Assembly (NCBI GenBank): GCA_018263655.1
Contig: JAANWY010000151.1
Span: 1-16,790, forward strand
Direction: 5' to 3'
DNA length: 16,790 nucleotides
Source of the DNA: Anaerolineales bacterium
GTDB taxonomy: Bacteria; Chloroflexota; Anaerolineae; Epilineales; JAANWY01
Below, one piece after another: positions 12,918-16,790 of the stretch; position 1 is the first letter of the stretch, and each line of letters starts with the position of its first letter. Position numbers and translations under genes: made by a program. The notes under the pieces were generated by a model. The model made no database searches and was not told the DNA's origin. It saw only the letters and a list, made by a program, of their open reading frames with translations.

Positions 12918-14192
12918 CTAACAGACTTTTAGAGCCTGATCCAGATCCTCCTTCAAATCCTCGATATTCTCGATGCCCACCGACATGCGGAACGTTCCAG
13001 GGCCGATGCCGATAGCCGTCAACTCCTCCTCGCTGAGCTGGCGATGAGTCGTTCGGGCGGGGTTGACAATCAATGAATAGATGTCGCCCAGCGTGGTGGC
13101 CGGCAATATGAGCTGAAGAGCGTCCAGGAAGCGAAAGGCCTTGTCCTTGTCGCAGTCGGCGATGTCGAAGTTGAGCATCGCGCCATATTGTGGGGGGCGG
13201 TCTCCCGATTGCGCCCCAAAGATGCGTCTGGCCGTCTCGTGCTGGGGGTGGCTGGGCAGGCCGGCATAGCGCACCTTCTCGATCAGCGGGTGACTTTCGA
13301 GAAACTGCGCTACCTTCAGGGCATTGGCACACTGTCTCTCCATGCGCAGCGTGAAGGTTTTTAGCCCGCGCAGGGCCAGCCAGGCTTCGTTAGGTCCGAG
13401 CGTACACCCCACCTGGATCAGCATATCGTGCAACTTGTCGAAGTCTTTGCGGTAGCAGCTCACCGAGCCGGCCAACACATCGCCGTGACCGGCGAGGAAC
13501 TTGCTCACGCTGTGGCAGACGAAGTCCGCCCCGACCTCGACAGGCTTGAGCAGGTAAGGGGTGGTAAAGGTGTTGTCAACGATTACGGTGGCCCCGTAGC
13601 GGTGAGCCATCTCGATCACGGCCGGCGCATCGATCACCTTGGTCATGGGGTTGGTGACAACCTCGAAGTAGACGACCTTGGGCTTCTCGCGTTTGATCGT
13701 ATCCTCCAGCTTGTTCAGATCGGTGAAGTCCATGAGGATGCTGGGGGCTCCCAGGTGGGGGAAGATGTTCTCCACCATGGTGTACACGCTGCCGTAGACG
13801 TCGCTGGAACAGAGGATCAACTGGTCCTTGCCGGCGCCGGCCGTTAGCAGCGCCAGGTGGCTGGCCGCCATCCCCGACGCGCAGACGTGCGTGACCTCGG
13901 CCCCCTCCAGGGTGGAAAGCGCCCGTTCCAGCGCGGTGTTGGTCGGCGAGCCGCTTCGGGAGTAGACGTACCCCGGTTTTCGACAATAGACTCGGTCGTC
14001 CAATTCCTGGGCGCTGTCGTAGAAGTAGGTGGTCGAGTTGTGGATGGGCGTGCTGGAAGTCCAGAAGTACTGCTTCTCCCAGCGTTCGCCGGCGTGCAGG
14101 CACTGCGTGGCCAGGTCACTTTCAACGTATCGCGAGTCTGCTCTACGGTTTTCGGCATGCTTCGGTTCGTCGGTGTAGTCCCGCTTGGCCAT
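12918..14192 (-). CDS. Cys/Met-metabolism PLP-dependent enzyme (cystathionine gamma-synthase/methionine gamma-lyase family)
   Basis: A 424-residue fold-type I PLP enzyme. Visible features are YSRSGSPTNTALERALSTLE (77-96), the cofactor-contacting SGMAAS (106-111), Asp206 in VDNTFTTPYLLKP, which pairs with the pyridine nitrogen, and the Schiff-base lysine Lys231 in HSVSKFLAGHGDVLAGS. The C-terminal part has TTLGDIYSLIVNPARTTH where relatives bind the substrate carboxylate. Members make or break C-S bonds at the gamma carbon: cystathionine synthases and lyases, methionine gamma-lyase, O-acylhomoserine sulfhydrylase. Sequence alone does not choose among them. The ATG at 14192 follows AAAGGAG; the frame runs 20 codons further up over a GTTGACACA direct repeat that looks like leader. 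Its place before the methyltransferase genes might point to a sulfur or methylthio substrate, but this is speculative. Confidence 0.88.
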   Translation of the reverse strand: MAKRDYTDEPKHAENRRADSRYVESDLATQCLHAGERWEKQYFWTSSTPIHNSTTYFYDSAQELDDRVYCRKPGYVYSRSGSPTNTALERALSTLEGAEVTHVCASGMAASHLALLTAGAGKDQLILCSSDVYGSVYTMVENIFPHLGAPSILMDFTDLNKLEDTIKREKPKVVYFEVVTNPMTKVIDAPAVIEMAHRYGATVIVDNTFTTPYLLKPVEVGADFVCHSVSKFLAGHGDVLAGSVSCYRKDFDKLHDMLIQVGCTLGPNEAWLALRGLKTFTLRMERQCANALKVAQFLESHPLIEKVRYAGLPSHPQHETARRIFGAQSGDRPPQYGAMLNFDIADCDKDKAFRFLDALQLILPATTLGDIYSLIVNPARTTHRQLSEEELTAIGIGPGTFRMSVGIENIEDLKEDLDQALKVC

Positions 14193-14235
14193 AGAAGATC
14201 GCTCCTTTGTGTCAACTGTGTCTGTGTCAACGGTT

Positions 14236-14867
14236 TCAACTTCTCGACACAAACCGCTTCAATACCTCCCTGCTTCTGTCATCCGATTGCTCCGGCACAA
14301 ACTGCACGCCATACATTTCTCTTTCAGGATGATGCTTTCAGGGTGATGGATGTATGATGTAGGGGATTTCCTTCTTCCGGCAAAGCACCCTGAACCCTTG
14401 CGGCGCCACTGACACATAGTCTCCGTGCTCGGCAAAGACCTCCAGCTTCTCAACATCCGAAAAGATGCCACGCTCTCTATCTGCCTCCAACACCAAGGGA
14501 TACCTCTCGTCCTCCACCATTTCATCCAATGCTGAGACCTCTCCCCCAAAGATGTGCGCCAGGATTTGGTGACCGTGCCGGCACGGGCATAGCAGATGCC
14601 CAGCACCGGTTGTCTGCACTCTCGAAGCCAACCGAATGCCTGGTCGACGAGCCTTTGTGTGTCAGCTTCCGCCAGCGAATAACTGGCACTCATGGGGACA
14701 CCGGTGAGAATGATGCACTGCGGACTACTGTCCAGCGGGTTTTCGCCCTCGTATCCCTCGATGACTTCAGGCTCAATGCCCAGGGGAGCCAGAAAGCGCA
14801 TCAGTTCACCCACGAATTCGGGGTTCTCGCCAGGATGGGTGTTGACAATCACGATGTTCTCAGCCAC
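14236..14867 (-). pseudogene. Broken class I glutamine amidotransferase-like gene
   Basis: The start is GTG with AAGGAGGT. The first 93 codons look normal, with CIILTGVP (51-58) and the nucleophile elbow PVLGICY (Cys92). Immediately after it 14 extra bases (14574-14587) shift the frame; without them the protein continues GHQILAHIFGGEVSALDE, the classical sequence. The restored frame then meets a TGA at 14338-14340, inside an apparent 45-base in-frame insertion. It resumes as MYGVQFVPEQSDDRSREVLK and ends at 14236. Without both insertions the product would be about 190 residues, the usual amidotransferase-domain length. The catalytic His of the common YGVQFHPE motif is Val here, so activity was doubtful even before the breaks. 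Sequencing or assembly error at one site cannot be excluded, but the two lesions together favour a true pseudogene. Confidence 0.8.
14321..14348. repeat. Tandem 14-bp duplication inside the broken amidotransferase gene
   Basis: CTTTCAGGATGATG (14321-14334) is followed directly by CTTTCAGGGTGATG (14335-14348), differing at one base. It lies within the extra 45 bases that carry the premature stop. A similar GATGTATGATG follows, so the insertion may have grown by slippage. Confidence 0.75.
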
Positions 14868-15001
14868 TGAACCTCCTTATCCACACTGCTTTTCCAATCA
14901 AGCCAGGATACCTGCAATCTCCTCTGTGCGTGCGGCTCCAAAGGTGCTCTCTGTTGCCCTCTGCACTACTGCTGCGATCAAGGTCTTCGCTGCCGGCTAA
15001 C

Positions 15002-15027
15002 GGAGGGGAGTTATGTTGCCCCCCTCC
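15002..15027. other. Stem-loop after the restriction gene
   Basis: GGAGGGG (15002-15008) and CCCCTCC (15021-15027) form a perfect 7-bp GC-rich stem with a 12-base loop just past the Res stop codon. It may act as a transcription end or an RNA stabiliser, but no U-run follows on the minus strand. Confidence 0.4.
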
Positions 15028-15040
15028 CTATGAGAACAAC

Positions 15041-16790
15041 CTACAGCAAAATACTCCTGAACGCCTCTTCAAACACCTGTTTCCTGAGCTGCTCATTGTA
15101 AAAGGGCAAGCCCACCAGCCTGAAATTGCGATTTGGAAACTCAACAGTGATTCTGTATTCGCCCTCAATCTGCTGCAGGAGATCCTCTTTCCAGTCATCG
15201 TGTTTAATCAGATGCTGCCCCTTCGGCTCGATGAACAGTTGGTAGTTTATGGTTTCTCCGGTCGCCTTGTCGGTGAGGAACAGAACAAAGTCTGGCTCAA
15301 AGGGCCGTCCATCGTCAAAGTTATAAAGTCGGAAGAGCTTCTCGTTGCGCAGCAGGTAGACGTCCTCGTACTTTTGGCGCAGGGCCGGGATCTGGCTCTG
15401 GATGAACTTGACCAGCGCCTTTTCCTCCGACGTGCCGTAGTTCTCGTCGTAGACGTACCAATCCTCCTGGCTCAAATCGGCGTGCAGGTCGAGGTTGGTC
15501 GTCTCCCGCATTCCCGTGCCCACGTCGGCAGCACGGTCGTATTCCCTGGTGATGGTCTTTTCTTTGACGCAATGGCTGACCGCCTGGGGCTTGAACTCAT
15601 AAGTGCCCTTGAAGGTTGCGGTGCCGCGCCGCACGTCGTTGGCCAGGCGGTGCAATACGTCCAGCGCGATTTCCATTTTCATCTGCGGGGAGAGGGACTG
15701 GAGCTGCGCTGACGTGCCGATCACATCCACCTTGACCTGGCCCAGGTAGTTGTCCGAGGTGATGAACTCCGTGATGGACGCAACGTGGGGAAAGTAGCTT
15801 TGGAGATGCCGGAACTGGTAGAACTTGAGCCGGGCCAGGGCGACGCGCAGTAAGTTGACGCCAAGATCGCGCAGGATCAGCGTCTCAGGGCACGTATCCG
15901 CCATCTGCGGCTGGCCCGGCTCATCAAAGATGGCCCTGTCCTCCGTGTAGCCGGTGCGCAGGCGGTGGGGGTAGCGCGGCGCGGTCGCGGATAAACGACA
16001 TCCGAGGGTATCCTGGACGCCAAAGACGTCGGCGTTGTCGTTGCGCACGCGCTCGTTGGTGAAGAGCTTGCCCTGTTCCCAGAAGGTGCTCTGCTTGAAG
16101 CTGCCCTTGAGCTTGAGGGGCAATTGCCGCGCCGGGCGTTCGGGCTTCATGCCGATATCCACCAGGGCGGTATGCAGCTCCTGGATGTAGCGCGGATTGT
16201 GGGCGCTGTGGTAGTAAAGCTCCTCCAGCATGCGCAGGTCGTTTTCCAGGTCGTCGTCGAACTTGCGTTGGAAGCGCGGCTGGGCGTCGTCCAGTTGGAA
16301 GGGGTAGTAGCGCGCGCCGCGCCCGATGAGTTGCGCCTCGGCGATGGTGGTCCGGCCGGGTTTGCCCCGCCGGGCGTCCCGCGTGTCGTATAGGCGCACG
16401 ATGTCGAACAAGTTGAGCACGTCCCAGCCCTCGTTGAGCCGCTCGACCGCGAAGACCACCCGAATCTCGTTGTCTGGTTCCTCCAATGAATTGACCAGGA
16501 TCTGATGTTCTTCGCTGTCCGACTTGGAGTCCACCGAAAGGGCCTTCTCCTCGGCGAAGTCGTTCTGCAGCTCGCGGATCAGGTTATCCAGGCTGATACT
16601 ATGCTCCGCAAAGTAGGCGAAAGCGCGCTGCACGATTTCGCTCTGGGTGCTGTCGCGAATGGCGGCCAGGTCGCCGGACGTGAGGGTGTTAACTTTGTGG
16701 TGAAAGGCCGCCCGGAACTCGCCGGAGACCACCTTGTTGGGGCCGGGTGTCTTCGGCGGGTTGACGTAGTTGGCCTTCATCATCACCACC
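15041..16790 (-). CDS. Type III restriction enzyme Res subunit, C-terminal part (cut by the window edge)
   Basis: The frame is open to the right edge; at least 582 residues are visible, and the N-terminal helicase half with the Walker motifs lies outside. In the visible part, VVFAVERLNEGWDVLNLFDI (111-130) and EAQLIGRGARYYPF (151-164) match helicase motifs V and VI of superfamily 2. Near the end, EPDFVLFL (Asp500) followed by LFIEPKGQ (Glu521, Lys523) forms the PD-(D/E)xK nuclease site typical of type III Res proteins. The enzyme would use ATP to travel or switch on DNA and cut unmodified foreign DNA together with a Mod methyltransferase. No mod gene lies within the window, so it should be upstream on the minus strand, beyond 16790. 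The first Met seen is at the edge and is not claimed as the start. Confidence 0.88.
   Translation of the reverse strand, partial: VVMMKANYVNPPKTPGPNKVVSGEFRAAFHHKVNTLTSGDLAAIRDSTQSEIVQRAFAYFAEHSISLDNLIRELQNDFAEEKALSVDSKSDSEEHQILVNSLEEPDNEIRVVFAVERLNEGWDVLNLFDIVRLYDTRDARRGKPGRTTIAEAQLIGRGARYYPFQLDDAQPRFQRKFDDDLENDLRMLEELYYHSAHNPRYIQELHTALVDIGMKPERPARQLPLKLKGSFKQSTFWEQGKLFTNERVRNDNADVFGVQDTLGCRLSATAPRYPHRLRTGYTEDRAIFDEPGQPQMADTCPETLILRDLGVNLLRVALARLKFYQFRHLQSYFPHVASITEFITSDNYLGQVKVDVIGTSAQLQSLSPQMKMEIALDVLHRLANDVRRGTATFKGTYEFKPQAVSHCVKEKTITREYDRAADVGTGMRETTNLDLHADLSQEDWYVYDENYGTSEEKALVKFIQSQIPALRQKYEDVYLLRNEKLFRLYNFDDGRPFEPDFVLFLTDKATGETINYQLFIEPKGQHLIKHDDWKEDLLQQIEGEYRITVEFPNRNFRLVGLPFYNEQLRKQVFEEAFRSILL

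Overview
The window looks like chromosomal DNA of a fairly GC-rich bacterium, probably from a metagenome. The closest feel is Chloroflexota (Anaerolineae-like). That guess rests on the gene repertoire (several non-pyrrolysine MttB paralogues, paired deoxynucleoside kinases) and on spacers full of small palindromic repeats. It is an inference, because no rRNA or other marker gene is present. No tRNA, rRNA, CRISPR array or complete insertion sequence was seen.

Layout, left to right. (1) 117-1279, minus: an ECF sigma factor and its overlapping zinc-finger anti-sigma factor, with a recognisable promoter. (2) 1280-1840: a 561-bp spacer of repeats, including a 171-bp inverted-repeat element flanked by a perfect 9-bp direct repeat and placed in the leader of the next operon. 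(3) 1841-3677, plus: three genes joined by ATGA overlaps, namely a deoxynucleoside kinase fused to a MazG-like domain, a 62-residue unknown, and a second deoxynucleoside kinase; this is a nucleotide salvage and clean-up unit. (4) 3678-4269: a second repeat-rich spacer with a short apparent remnant of a ComM-type gene, a 133-bp element with an 8-bp target duplication, and a 140-bp palindrome. (5) 4270-5049, minus: a TerC-family membrane protein. (6) 5186-14192, minus: a long run of catabolic genes. In transcription order these are a Cys/Met-metabolism PLP enzyme, two tandem MttB-family methyltransferases, an Asp/Glu-racemase-family protein, a multi-[4Fe-4S] protein, a third MttB-family methyltransferase and a Zn-dependent alcohol dehydrogenase. 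(7) 14236-14867, minus: a broken class I glutamine amidotransferase-like gene. (8) 15041 to the right edge, minus: the C-terminal part of a type III restriction (Res) subunit, whose N-terminal part lies outside the window.

The most interesting functional block is region 6. Three different MttB-superfamily proteins, all without an in-frame UAG, sit with redox and amino-acid enzymes but with no corrinoid protein and no RamA-type activator in the window. Family knowledge suggests removal of methyl groups from quaternary amines or related onium compounds and passage to a corrinoid protein encoded elsewhere; the substrate cannot be read from sequence. The most interesting structural signal is the set of small inverted-repeat elements. 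Two have clear target-site duplications and share terminal sequences (consensus about GTAASCGTTCAG), so they look like non-autonomous mobile elements.
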